A stretch of DNA of 64,000 nucleotides from contig OY978529.1 of the NCBI GenBank assembly GCA_963854835.1, positions 8,620,501-8,684,500 of the forward strand. The letters are read 5' to 3'. Each line of letters starts with the position of its first letter. Within the stretch, counting starts at the first letter, position 1. This document shows positions 1 to 21,469 of this stretch, in pieces. The DNA is from Megamerina dolium. Lineage: Eukaryota > Arthropoda > Insecta > Diptera > Megamerinidae. Made by a program: the position numbers and the translations under genes. The notes below the pieces were generated by a model. It made no database searches. It saw only the letters and a program-made list of their open reading frames with translations, and had not been told where the DNA came from.

Positions 1-1182
1 CTTGAAATAGATCCAGTACATTTTGACTCGAAAAAATATCCTACAAAAAAAAAAAAAAAAAAAGGCATTAATGGAAGTTGCTCCACCCTGGCATTAGTAT
101 TACTATTAGCATTTGATACGTACTTTCAATTTTAATATAGCAGAATGTAACATCGGTACAATAGACAATTCGTAAATTTCTCCAATGCTTCGCGTCTCTA
201 GATAATGTAGTACTTTGAGACCTTCATTTGTGTGATCGAAGAGACATTTCTACATATTTCGTAAAGAACAATTACAACGATTGATAAAGGTTCCTTCTAG
301 AAACTAGTTGGTATATTCACCTGTCGCCAAACTGGCACTGATTGTGCCTGCTTCCATATAGTTTGCCATGCGTTATCGGGTGTTAACATGCGAGCACTTA
401 AGTTGCCACTTACCACTTTGCCATCATCTATCAGAAAGTATACAATTAAAATGAATATAAATCAAACCACATGGTCCATGTCATACCATCAATGATTTCT
501 TCCCAGTCCTTCGGACTGTACCAACGTATAAAATCCTCAATTTTGGCATTAGGGTTAGCCGCTTTAAAAGCTTCCATATCGGAGCGCAACGTTGAGCACA
601 TCATTTGTGTTGTCACACCTGTGAGAGCGATAGAAATACAAACAAAGTTTGTGCATTCAAAACAAAAACCCAACTCACCTGATCCAGGTCCCAACTTCAG
701 CATAACCTGCGCTTCATCAAGTAACTGATCTTCTGTTTTTGGGACCGGTTCTTGTGTCACAGGCACATACAGAGGCTCATCTGAATCGAGCAACTTCATA
801 TCACCCAAACATTTCAAACGCCCTTCTGGTTTTACCGCACCCTCCGGTGGTTCATCACAATCGTAAAATTCATCTTCATCATCCTCATCAAGTTCAGTAG
901 TCGCTGAACTTAGCTTCGGTGCTCGTTCATCATGCTTCTCCTCAGTGGGACGTGTTGCATTCGAACGTTTTAAGCAAATATTCAGCATTTGTAACTTTTG
1001 ATTCAACAAGCAAGTACGTGTATCTGGAAAACCAGACGCTACCCTGAAATGACAAATAGTATTAATATGCTATGACGTCAAATTATCTAAATTGATTTTT
1101 GTTTTAAAACTATAAAACTAATTTTATCATTGATTTTTACTTGACTTTATCGTTTGGATATGGTATTTCTTTTTTATCTACG
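1..1182 (-). CDS. Rab3GAP1: Rab3 GTPase-activating protein catalytic subunit, exons 3-8 (catalytic and later part), 3' incomplete
   Basis: Continuation of the gene that begins at 21381. Coding exons on the minus strand are 1141-1182 (42 nt), 679-1043, 487-618, 321-427, 124-249 and probably 1-40. Phases agree at every junction. Family landmarks are CLLNQKLQMLNICLKR, an acidic DEDDEDEFYDCDEP stretch, KPEGRL, DMKLLDSDEPLYVPVTQEP, DMEAFKAANPNAKIEDFIRW (human DMESFKAANPGCVLEDFVRW), NLSARM, VWRQ and VLHYLETRSIGEIYEL. The family's conserved catalytic arginine should lie in these exons, but I did not assign it. The joined reading frame in the window is about 756 residues; the vertebrate protein is about 980, so the C-terminus lies beyond position 1. 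The last exon (1-40) follows a long T tract and is the least certain. Confidence 0.93.
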
Positions 1183-1299
1183 CTGAAATATACATATATC
1201 AATTGAAAGATCTTATGTCAAAGTACATTATGCCAAAATTATCAAATTAAAAATTAGTCCATTTGTTCCTGAAACATTTGTGTGGGAAGATATTAAAAT

Positions 1300-1530
1300 T
1301 TTCATATTGAGTATTGGGCACGCAAAGTGCAAAAGTATTGAGCAACCGGCCACGCGCAGTACTTTGAGTGCAGGCAGCGCTGCTCTTAAAAATACAGTTC
1401 TGACACAGCTGTTATAATTTTGTAAGGTCAGTTTAAGTTCTCAAGTGAATAAATAAAGAGTTAAAGCTCAATAAAAAAATATTCTTTAGTTTACCCAACT
1501 AAAAAGTATATAATTGGCGCCCAAGGTGCT
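1300..1530 (+). mobile_element. LTR end with primer-binding-site-like sequence (retrotransposon relic)
   Basis: A stretch with an AATAAA-like signal and a pyrimidine-rich end stops at TATAAT, directly followed by TGGCGCCCAAGGTGC. That has the form of an LTR terminus plus a tRNA primer-binding site. No gag or pol follows: the composite MITE starts 30 bases on. The left LTR boundary was not found. Confidence 0.35.
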
Positions 1531-1541
1531 TGTAGTGTAAT

Positions 1542-2056
1542 AGCCTAGACAAAGGCAGAGTTAATCTGGATTACCGGCGCATTTAAACCGAATAAATTAT
1601 TAACCTGACAGACGGATCAACTAAATGGTTGATTGCTGTTTTATTAGGTCTGCTCACTTACGTTACTATCACTATCAATTTCTGTCATCTGTCACTCTCG
1701 ATATGAGAAAATTTACAAGAAGTGCGTGAACTGAAAACTATCAGAAACTTGTAAATTGACATTCACAGTTCGTAATTGACAGCTGGATTTATTTGTTCGC
1801 CAACGCTTTTAATGTCGAAAACTGTTAACAATTGTTGAAAATTTTTTTGTAAGCGAACACACCTATTGTTTTGCAAGTTGGATAGAGAAAAATTCACAAT
1901 AGAAATTTTTCAGCAGTGTTGCCATCGCAAATTGCGCTAATCCTCTTTTATTTTGAGAATTAACTCATAGAGTTAATGCGGATTAGCTGCAGTTAATGCC
2001 CGAGTTAATGCGAATTAAATCGTTAATCCGGCTTAACGCTGCCGTCTGTCAGGGCT
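1542..2056 (+). mobile_element. Composite MITE, copy 1
   Basis: Non-coding element with inverted ends AGCCTAGACAAAGGCAG and CTGCCGTCTGTCAGGGCT. Between 1646 and 1864 it contains a second element whose own ends are AGGTCTGCTCACTTAC and GTAAGCGAACACACCT. Three other copies lie at 15447, 46647 and 49860. Confidence 0.8.
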
Positions 2057-2058
2057 AT

Positions 2059-2500
2059 AACGCGAAATACTTTAATAACGCACAAAATCTGCAATAAGCC
2101 GTCCTTAAGTAGCATGCAGGTATTCGCAAAAAAAAAAAAAGCATCAACTAAGAAATCCAAAAGATTGTCTCTCTCTCTCTCTCTCACTCTCTCCTCTTCT
2201 CTCTATTGCCATTGATTTGTAATTGCTCTGAATGACGTTGTGACAAAAACGAAAGACACGATGACTTTCGTGAACGTTCAATCTTAGAAAACCTAGAACT
2301 GAATCGGAGAAATCAGAACACGGAGCACGGATGACAGAACAGACTAACGTTGCTTCCATCTTTTACCATTAATCAATTCTCTGAGGATTTCACAGAATCA
2401 GCGTCACACTGGTCCAATGGTTGTTTTATTCATTCATTATTCCGCATTGCTTGCATTTTCTTTTTCAATTTGTTCGCCATTTCGTCATTCCTCTCCCAGT
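2059..2500. other. Intronic spacer with a (CT)n tract
   Basis: A CT-rich microsatellite spans about 2165-2197. I see no coding signal or known repeat in the remainder. Confidence 0.5.
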
Positions 2501-2514
2501 TGGACCAGTATAAC

Positions 2515-2815
2515 GTCACAGCACTCTCAAATCCTCTCTATCATTATTGAAATCAGCCAACATTTAAGGCCATGCGTCAACGTCGTAATTGCTAGCATAT
2601 TGCAAGATTTCTTGGCAGCGGTCTTTGCTTTTGCGATCCTTACACCATGCTTAACATCTTTCCAGATATGCTAAATCGGATTTAGGTCAGGTAGGCCAGT
2701 ACTTTGTTGCCTAAATCGCTTTTTGACTTTTCGGAAGTATGTTTCGTTTCGTCGTCTTATTGAAAGACCCATCTTATTGGCATTTCTTGTTCCGCATAAG
2801 GCTTCTTGCTTCTTG
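2515..2815 (-). pseudogene. Tc1-like transposase C-terminal relic
   Basis: The reverse strand reads FQ-DDETKHTSEK (the second catalytic Asp region of Tc1 transposases, with a stop in it). In shifted frames it continues LNPI-HIWKDVKHGV, corresponding to the DLNPIENLW-DLK block around the last catalytic Glu. Stops and frameshifts show it is dead. Confidence 0.55.
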
Positions 2816-2824
2816 TAGGATTCT

Positions 2825-3080
2825 TAATAAATAAAAAATAAATATGTGGCACATAAAGCCCCAAAGGGCTCATTGGCCGAGCTTCTCTTCCATTACTGTT
2901 GTGCGTCTTAAATTTTGGACAATATTAGAAGGGACCTACTTATTTTAGCCGGTTTCGAACGGCAGAACACTTGTGACATCACTTTTTCTGAGCTTTGTCA
3001 CAGAGTTCTTTAAGAAGCTTTTTCATGGTAAGTTGTTACTGTCGGAAGAATTGCCAATTGCTTGCTGACAGGTGGGTGGA
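2825..3080 (-). mobile_element. tRNA-derived SINE, copy 1 (5' truncated, no tRNA head)
   Basis: Shares with 15798-16162 the A-rich (AAATAA)n tail, the block ending GGGCTCATTGGCCGAGCTTC, GGACCTACTTATTTTAGCC and the run up to TTGCTGACAGGTGGGT. It stops before the tRNA-like head. The family reads on the minus strand here. Confidence 0.75.
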
Positions 3081-3445
3081 AATGCTGCTTTTTACTAAGA
3101 CATAATATTGCTTTCTCTTGCCTCAGGGTTGTATTCTTAGGTCTACCACGATTTTCTGGTAGTTTCCTGGGATTCTCCGTTTCAAATAATTCAATTCAAT
3201 TTGTACAATGTTGTTGAAATGAAATTTAAACTAATATAATTTGCTTTTAAATAAAAGATTTAGGAGATCTAAGGTCTGGAAGCCAAACATTTAATTAACT
3301 TTCATATGTTTCGAGCTTTTCAGCAATAGCTGGTTGGAATTTTTAGTTGGTCACAGCAATTACACTATTGCGTTTAATTATATGGCTGATTCATTTTATC
3401 ACTTATAAGCAATACCAATAATAAGCTATTTTTACATTATTTCAG
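3081..3445. other. Spacer before the LRR gene
   Basis: AT-rich sequence ending in an acceptor-like TTATTTCAG at about 3445. It probably holds an intron and 5' UTR of the LRR gene; no promoter motif can be defended. Confidence 0.4.
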
Positions 3446-3473
3446 GTTAACAAAATTTCCATATTCCCCAAAA

Positions 3474-14059
<10,586 letters not shown>

Positions 14060-15065
14060 GGGCGGGTTAGGCTATCCTGATATTTCGATGTTATATTAAA
14101 TTGGAATATTTTCTGACAATACCTGTGCAAGATACTAAATATGATCAACAGCAAGCAATCACAACTCGAGCAGATACATATATCAATTACAACAACCGCA
14201 GCAGCAATTTCATCAACATCCTCCTCCTCATCAACAGAACGCTGCAGATGCACCGCCAGATGCTATACAACGTCCAGCTAATTTTCAAGCTGTAAATCAG
14301 CAACAGAAGCAAGAACAGCAACATCGAAATGTTGATGAAATTATTGTTGAAAAATATTTTAATGAATACGAAACAAAAACAAACAAACAAAAAAAAAAAA
14401 CAGACCCACACCAGCCTTATTGGACAACAATCGTAGAACTTTTACTAACGATAGGTGCTGCAGCTGTAAACACATTTCAGCTGCAAATAGATTGAAAATT
14501 CTAACAACGACATCGACGACATCTAACTCTATTAATAATTGTACTTTAAGTCTAAATACGCTAAGCAATATCAGTTGCAACTACATTTAACATATATCGT
14601 AGTTGTAACAGTAATCGACAGTAATAGTGGTAATGGAGATTGTAGCATTAATAACGGTGGCAGCAACTACAGCAATATCAACTGTAGTAAATAAGCCATC
14701 AGTGTGAACCTCACCATTGGAGGTAAATTTAGACTCGAGAATAGAATTAACAAATTATAAACGCAATAATAGCTCTTGCAACAAACAAAAATCTACAACA
14801 TATGGCTGCCAATGATAAACAAGCATAGCATAATACTAGTGGGAACGATTTTAATCATCAAACCACACGAAGAACGATTACGAAAATTATTTTCTTAAAC
14901 AACAATTTTGATATTTTCATTCTGGTTTCATTTTAGTTGAACAATGTTCAAGCATTTGTACAAAAACAATAACAAAAGGATTATATATAAAATTATAAAA
15001 TTGAAAACCGTCAATAATAACTACGTAAAGGAAACGTTCGTTAAAAAAAGTCTCAAAAATACCTA
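14060..15065 (+). other. Probable 3' UTR of the LRR gene and spacer
   Basis: CAA/CAG-rich sequence directly after the stop at 14059, with AT-rich intervals. No ORF is convincing. A polyadenylation site cannot be placed. Confidence 0.4.
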
Positions 15066-15446
15066 CTAGGTGGATCAAAAACTTTGGAATATGCGAAGCA
15101 GGATATAATTTTTTTTTTGGCATATTCGGTTTTATTTTTACATTTACATTCCATACTTATATTCCTACTAAGTCAATACAGCAAGTCCAACGATTTTCTA
15201 ACTTTTTTTTATCCCATACAAAAAGTAGTCTCTCAAAAGCCCTTCAAAATAGGCATCAGTTTCAGATATGAGTTGCTCATTTGAGGAAAATCACTTAGCG
15301 AAAAAGGAGTAGCTTTGTACTGGATCTGGTGAATACAGTGGCTCAGGAAAGAGTTCAAAATTTCGTACAAAAAGTAGTCTCTCAAAAGCCCTCCAAAATA
15401 GGCATCAGTTTCAGATATGAGTTCCTCATTTGAGGAAAATCACTTA

Positions 15447-16284
15447 TAGTCTAGACAGACGACAGCGTTAATCCGGATTAACGACGCACTTAATCCGAAG
15501 AAAATACTAACCTGACAGACGGCAGTATTGCGGATTAACTAAACAGCTCATTGCTATTTTATTAGGTCTGCTCACTTACATTACTATCACAATCAATTTC
15601 TGTCACCTGTCACTCTCGACATGAGAAAATCTACAAAAAGTACGTGAACTGAAAACTATCAGAAACTTGTAAATTGACATTCACAGTTCGTAATTGACAG
15701 CTGGATTTATTTGTTCGCCAACGCTTTTCATGTCGAAAACTGTTAACAATTGTTGAAAGTTTTTTATAAGCGAACACATCTATTGTTTTGTAAGTTGTAA
15801 ATAAATAAATAAATATGTGGCCACATAAAGCCCCAAAGGGCTCATTGGCCGAGCTTCTCTTCCATTACTGTTGTGCGTCTTAAATTTGGACAGTATTAGA
15901 AGGGACCTACTTATTTTAGCCGGTTCCGAACGGCAGAACCCTGGTGACATCACTTTTTCTGAGCTTTGTCACAGAGTTCTTTTAGAAGCGTTCTCATGGC
16001 AAGTTGTTACTGTCGGAAGAATTGCCAATTGCTTGCCGACAGGTGGGTACCGTTCGAAAGAAAAATCTTATCGATATTAAATTTGTTATGCATCAGCCGG
16101 GGATTGAACCACCGACCTACAGATCAGAAGGCGAACACACTAACCACTGAGCTACGGCATCGAGAAAAATTCACAATAGAAATTTCCCAGCAGTGTTGAC
16201 ATCGAAAAATTCCATAATTCTCTTTAATTTTGAGAATTAACTCGTGGAGTTAATGCGGATTCACGGTGCCGTCTGTCAGGGCTA
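15447..16284 (+). mobile_element. Composite MITE, copy 2, interrupted by a SINE
   Basis: Begins AGTCTAGACAGACGACAG and ends CCGTCTGTCAGGGCT. Internal sequence is that of the 1542 copy, split at about 15797 by the SINE and resuming at GAGAAAAATTCACAATAG. Confidence 0.82.
15798..16162 (-). mobile_element. tRNA-derived SINE, copy 2 (full length)
   Basis: Read on the minus strand: tRNA-like head with A box (TAGCTCAGTGGTTAG) and B-box-like GGTTCAATCCCCGG, body with CAAGCAATTGGCAATTCTTC, and a (TTTAT)n-type tail. It is inserted inside the composite MITE. Confidence 0.85.
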
Positions 16285-16654
16285 TTAGCTTCTTCATACC
16301 CAAAATCTCATGTATAATATTTAACACACTGCCACACCACATCTTTGTGGTCTCACTTTCTCCTTCATCATAATATCATGACTCTTGGGCGTCACAACGA
16401 TAGTCAGAAAACCACTTTTCATCCTCATCGATGGGGCACGGCCCGGATAATACTTATTTGGCTTGGGTTTGATCTCGGTTATCGTATCGTACTGTAATAG
16501 TGTTTAATCAGAACACGATACTCAGAATTTGCTATTTAAAAAAATGCACAAAAAACTTCTTACTTAATGTCGAAAATTTAGACAGACGTTTTATGAAGGA
16601 TGATAATCCAAAGGATGCACCTTAGGATTATTCTAAATTGTTTGATCCACCTAG

Positions 16655-18030
16655 AATTTGTATGTAGATTTTTTCACAGGAGGTAAGAGAAACTTTCCTC
16701 TTAAACACCTTGTATTTTAGAAATATTGGTGCGTACAATTGTAACGGGTGCTTACAAACTGTTGTAAATAGTTTTGTACATTCTTTAACATTTCCTTTAT
16801 ATTTATGTATATTACCCCTTTACAGTTATATTTCATTTAAATATTATCCTGATATTATTTGACTAATATAAATGACTCGCGTAATAACAGTTTTTATGTA
16901 ATATTTTGATTCTATTTCTATTCGATTCCATGTACTTGTTTATCTTCCCTTGTATTGTATAAAATTTATTAATCATATTTTAAAATAAATTGAAGATTGT
17001 AAATGAGTAAATAATAAAGTGTTACTAAAGAATTATTTTTATTGTTTTTTTAGCCAAGCTATAGCCAAGGTATATTCGATTTGGGATTTCGGCCTGAAAC
17101 ATTCTGAAAGTAATGCTAAAAAAAAGATACCCGTTTCTGGCCGTTTTAGACGCAAATTTGTTTTTACGACATTTTTGTGATAGCCATAAGTATTTCTCCT
17201 GAGTCAAAAATATACTAACGTAAAATTGCCTTCTGAAGGCAAATATGATAAAAAATAAATTATTAGAAATGTTTTATAACAACAAAATGCTGTTCAATTA
17301 CTACATGGGAACTAATTTCTTCCCGAAATATTGCATTTATCACAACAATTGCTAATTAATCGATAAAAATATCAATCGCAATTACCGTTATTCAAACAAG
17401 TAAACAAATTATTAGCCGCAAAGTGATCGCAAAAATTTATTTTTAGAGCTTAAGCGAAGAAATTGGAAGCTGATGAGTCCAGAAAGAAAGACATTGTATC
17501 GACTCCATGTTTCATCGAATATGGATTTCCCATTTTTATTCAATTGTACAGTTAAAGTTTGTGTTCATTAATTTATTTTTAAAATTGGAACAAGTGCAGA
17601 ATAGCTCACTTAAAGGGGAGAAAAAAAGGAAATTTTCTTCGTATAGAGACTATTTTTGTGAATATGCGACAAACAATTGTGCCTCAAGGTCAAAGTTCAA
17701 ATTTGCAATCAAAATTACAAAATTACTAACTAAATTCGCAATTTTTTCTTAGAGTATGGGTATCAAAAGAAAGGGTTACCTATTCAGTGATATATAACAT
17801 TTATAGCCCATTTTGAATATTTTAAAAGTTATGATCAAAATAAACAATTTGGAATTTTTTCAAAAACCGATTTTTAATCGAAAATAATCACTATTGAACT
17901 ATAAAAAATTTAGAACTATATTCAAGACTAGACCTTTTCAATGATATATAAAACATCTTTTTAGAAAATTTAAAAAAAATTTTTTAAGTTGATACTTGGT
18001 GAAATTTTTTCAATATGGATGGCTTTAGAT
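16655..18030. other. AT-rich intronic spacer
   Basis: No splice-bounded coding segment or known repeat recognised; weak ORFs at 17025-17207 and 17507-17752 lack coding character. Confidence 0.45.
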
Positions 18031-18035
18031 TGAAA

Positions 18036-18540
18036 TAGACGGCCTTCGGCCGGGCACAAAAAAAAATAACCCTTATAGACCCTACGCCGGCTTCGCGACC
18101 ATCAGTATTTCTGGTGAAAAGTGGTTCTTGATAGCCGGCCTTCAGCCGGGCGCAAAAAGAATTGCTCCTATAGGCCCGACGCCGGCTTCACGACCATCAG
18201 TATTTTCGGATAAAAGCGTTTCTTGATGGGGCGGAAAAAAAATTACCCTTATAGCCCCGACGCAGGCTTCGCGAGCATCATTTTTTTCTGATAAAATTTT
18301 TCCTTGATAACCAGCCTTCGGTCGGGTGCAAAAACAATAACCCTTATAGGCCCTACGCCGGCTTCGCAACCATCAGTAGTTTCGGATAAAAGTCTTTTTG
18401 GTAGCCGGCCTTCAGCCGGACCGAAAAAAAAAAAATTCCTTATAGACCCGACGCCGGCTTCGCGGCCATCAGTTTTTCTGAATATAAGTCTTTCTTGAGA
18501 GCTAGCCTTCGGCCGAGAGCAAGAAAGAGAGGCTTTGAAA
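18036..18540. repeat. GC-rich minisatellite, about six units of about 92 bp
   Basis: Units carry a palindromic GGCCTTCGGCCGG core (near 18042, 18137, 18313, 18403 and 18503; degraded near 18222), then a C(C/T)CTTATAG(A/G)CCC step and CGCCGGCTTCGCGACCATCA. Overlapping reverse-strand ORFs repeat the peptide DGREAGVGPIR because unit length shifts frame. Confidence 0.85.
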
Positions 18541-18794
18541 AGTGTAATCGACGGCATATTTTTTATTTCCGGCCAACAACATTTTACATATTATATTATA
18601 CAAATTTTCTTTAAATTCTTCTATTTATATTTATCACTATAATTCTCCTTTACCTCATTACTTTTCCGTGTACACTTAATTGCAGTAAACAAAGTATAAA
18701 TATAAAAAAAAAAAAAAATTATAAATACATAAAATTCCTTATAAAATACATTTAATACACCATTGGAAAGAAAATTGAATAACCTTGAATTTGG

Positions 18795-19051
18795 TTAGGT
18801 TATTGTGGCTGCCCTCTCTCTCTAAAAGGACACACTTAGGCCAGAAAGGCCCATTGTGATACCACCGAGCTTCTCTTCCAATACTGTTGTGCGTATTAAA
18901 TTTGGACAGCATCAGAATGGACCTACTTATATTAGTCGGTTCATTTTAACTTAGTTTTGTCACAGAGCTCTTTCAAATTGTTACTGCCGGAAAAATTGCC
19001 AATTGTACCATTCGATATTAAATTTTGTACCAACCACTGAGCTACGGCACC
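18795..19051 (-). mobile_element. tRNA-derived SINE, copy 3 (subfamily B)
   Basis: Has the TGTGGCTGCCCTCTCTCTC tail-side block of copies 34197 and 37651, GAGCTTCTCTTCCAATACTG, and ends with the head remnant ACCACTGAGCTACGGCACC. Part of the middle is deleted. Confidence 0.78.
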
Positions 19052-19054
19052 CAC

Positions 19055-19560
19055 TTTTTTATAGGTTAATATGTCGCGAATAAACTCCAAAAAGGCATTA
19101 AAGTGCTGAAGATGCTCATAGACACCAATTGGGGAAAAGACAATAACACGATCCTTGCTACACAGAAAACTATTGGTATATCGACCCTCAACAATGTTTT
19201 TCCTTTACAATGGTAAACGGTCCAAGATAAACAAAACTCTGCACTACATATCATATGGGCATGCCATAATATGGCACACCTCCACCAAAAACCGAAATGG
19301 TTAAGGCAGAGAGCATAACGAGCTTTTCACGAAACAGTTTCTTCCATCTTAACCATGATCAAGCAACGAAATATTAGGGGAGCAATGATTTCATTCGACA
19401 TGCACATTAACCAATATGCCACAGAACTTGATCTTGTACTGCTAACAGAGGTTCTAAATGCCTCACACCACGGCAGCATGACGTCTGCCTTGTGGACGCG
19501 TCCTTAGACCTACATCGATGATGACGAGCCGACAACCAACATAACCTCAGTAACAACGAC
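19055..19560 (+). pseudogene. Possible LINE reverse-transcriptase tail relic
   Basis: Broken reading frames give NSALHIIWACHNMAHLHQ followed by an LRQRA-RAFHE stretch, resembling the QNSALRTATGC...REHNELLSKQFLLGC tail of fly LINE polymerases. Weak, since several frames must be used. Confidence 0.35.
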
Positions 19561-19865
19561 ACTAATCTGAAGAACGACAACAATAGTTAACATATTTCAC
19601 ATAGCGTGCATGTGGATTACGAATGCAGTTACAACAACAGCATAATAGAGTGGCTGCTGAATGATACGAGTCGGATTTTCCGAAATGGCCCCGAATAACC
19701 GATCCAGTCCAGTAATCCGAGCCGGTAGATTATTGTACCGAAAAAACCAAGTTTCACAATACTTTAACACTGTTAACAGTTTTGACACAGTAGTTGGCAG
19801 AGTAGTGTATCATCGAAGCCTTATCAAATCTTCAAACAAATCTTATGAACAACGTATGAACTTAC

Positions 19866-21381
19866 CCCGGCACCAGTAGTCCATTTTCCCAGATGAAGCG
19901 CAACTCTCTTGTAAATGCAGCCCAAATTTGGGCTAAACCCTTTTTACCACCGAAATGGGAATAACACGTAGATAACAAACAGCTAAGTCGACATACTAGT
20001 GATTCGACGTGTGCTGATTTGATACCATGCGGATCACGCTAAAAGTATAAATTCGTGTGTCATTCATCGTAAATGAAATTTGTAATCATATACTAACCCG
20101 AAGTTGATTATAAAAAGGGTAATCGAACAACGCACTGCCGTGTTCCTCCCGTACATTATGAAAGGCGTAGTCAAATAACGGAAGACCATCTTCTGTCTTA
20201 TAAGGGAACAAATATATGAGCATTTGTTGTAATTCCTTCTCACTCATGGGACCAGGCAACTTTTTCGAATTAGTATTTGTGGAAGAACTTGCATTGCCAG
20301 TGAAATGTCGTCCAACGTATGATTCCAAAGACTCAGTTTCTCCGTGTAATTTTTCAAAATCTCTCAAGCAAGTACTGAGATATGACGTGCAACGTGTCAT
20401 TAGTCGCACATTGGATAAAGGAGCTCTTTTGGGTACAAAATCAGTACGCAACTCTGAATCAATGTAGATATTTGAATCAATTTCAGGCCATACATAAACA
20501 AGTAAAACTTCAGTGCACGAATCCAGAAAATAACCATACGGCAATGCAATGAATTGAGACACATCAATTTTTTGAAAATGATCCACATTCTCCTTTTCTA
20601 CCGATAAGGACGTAGAGAATGGCACACGTATTGCAAAACGCAAATTTACAGTCCTATAAGTGTATGTGTTGCGTACAGAAACGGTGGCTTTGCACATATA
20701 GGTCGAATGACATTTCTCGCGGAAAGCTGTCATCAAACCAGAGAGATAATGAAGGTCTTTCGGAGATTGTTTGATAGTTACCAAATCAAAGTTAGTACGT
20801 AATCCTGGCGCATGCCCAACACCCACATAAAAATTCCACTTTGGGTCGAATATCTGTACGAAGATTGGTACAACAGCACCAACTTCAGCTGCCACAACCG
20901 TAGCAGCGCTAAGGAAAAAACTGAAGTCTGCAGAATTGCTAAAATAATACTTCTCTACGAAACGTGGCCGTATTATTACAAAACGTCTCAAACCATACCA
21001 CAGTGCTAACGGATGTATAAGCTTGCTATGATTATCAAAGATTGGCCCAAAGGTATTTTTCTGAGACATCAGATCACAATGAAATGGAGATAATGTTTCT
21101 GCATCAAACTTTTTGCTGTTGTCCTCTGACGTTGGTTCATTTTTAACTTTTACCATAAAGTAGCTGACAGAAATTTCCTTTCCCAATAATTCCACTGATT
21201 CCGTTTTACTACTCCAGTCACTTGCAAAGAGCTCTTGGTCATCCAAGTCACGTCCCCAATCCGTTTGTGAAAGCTCCCATTTTTGAAAAATTTCACCAAG
21301 CTGAGCGTTAAAAACTTCCCATTCAGACTCAGTGCTAAAATCTTCCCGATAAAAACCACTTTCATCAATTTCTTCCGCCAT
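19866..21381 (-). CDS. Rab3GAP1: Rab3 GTPase-activating protein catalytic subunit, exons 1-2 (N-terminal half)
   Basis: Catalytic subunit of the Rab3GAP complex, which acts with the non-catalytic subunit on Rab3/Rab18 in vesicle traffic, synaptic homeostasis and autophagy. Coding exon 1 (20098-21381) begins at the ATG just before AEEIDESGFYRED, the usual N-terminal position of the family (EVFEITDFT... in vertebrates). An upstream in-frame ATG at 21468 would add 29 hydrophobic residues that the family lacks. Recognisable blocks are HPLALWYGLRRFVII, VPIFVQIFDPKWNFYVG and PGLRTNFDLVTI. The donor CGG|GTTAGT is followed by a 59-bp intron. Exon 2 (19866-20038) carries GLAQIWAAFTREL and RFIWENGLLVPG, matching the family's WQEFVLEMRFRWEN region. 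It ends in phase 2, which fits the exon at 1141-1182 across an 18.7 kb intron. Gene identity is firm; the exact start is inference. Confidence 0.92.
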
Positions 21382-21469
21382 CGTTGAATTCACAGTTTCA
21401 GCACCAAATATACATAAATAGCAAAACAATAATAAATTCAGCTGATCGAAATTACGAATTGATTGCAAA

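Larger units (their letters stand above)
15066..16654 (-). pseudogene. Decayed mariner-like element carrying nested insertions
   Basis: Ends CTAGGTGGATCAAA and TTTGATCCACCTAG are inverted repeats. On the reverse strand the 15080-15300 segment reads LYSPDPVQSYSFF and FSSNEQLISETDAYFEGL, the mariner transposase C-terminal pattern (YSPDLAPSD...), with stops. An about 80-bp block is repeated at 15219-15298 and 15366-15447. A composite MITE (15447-16284) has entered it, itself holding a SINE. Confidence 0.6.

Noticed and set aside
16330..16497. Minus-strand open stretch after an acceptor-like site, reading TEIKPKPNKYYPGRAPS
   Set aside because: At first a candidate exon, but it lies inside mariner-like inverted ends; another frame reads DEDEKWF as in mariner-type transposases. 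More likely transposase debris.
18142..18557. Protein-coding gene across the GC-rich repeat
   Set aside because: Overlapping minus-strand ORFs repeat the same peptide in different frames, as expected of a tandem repeat.
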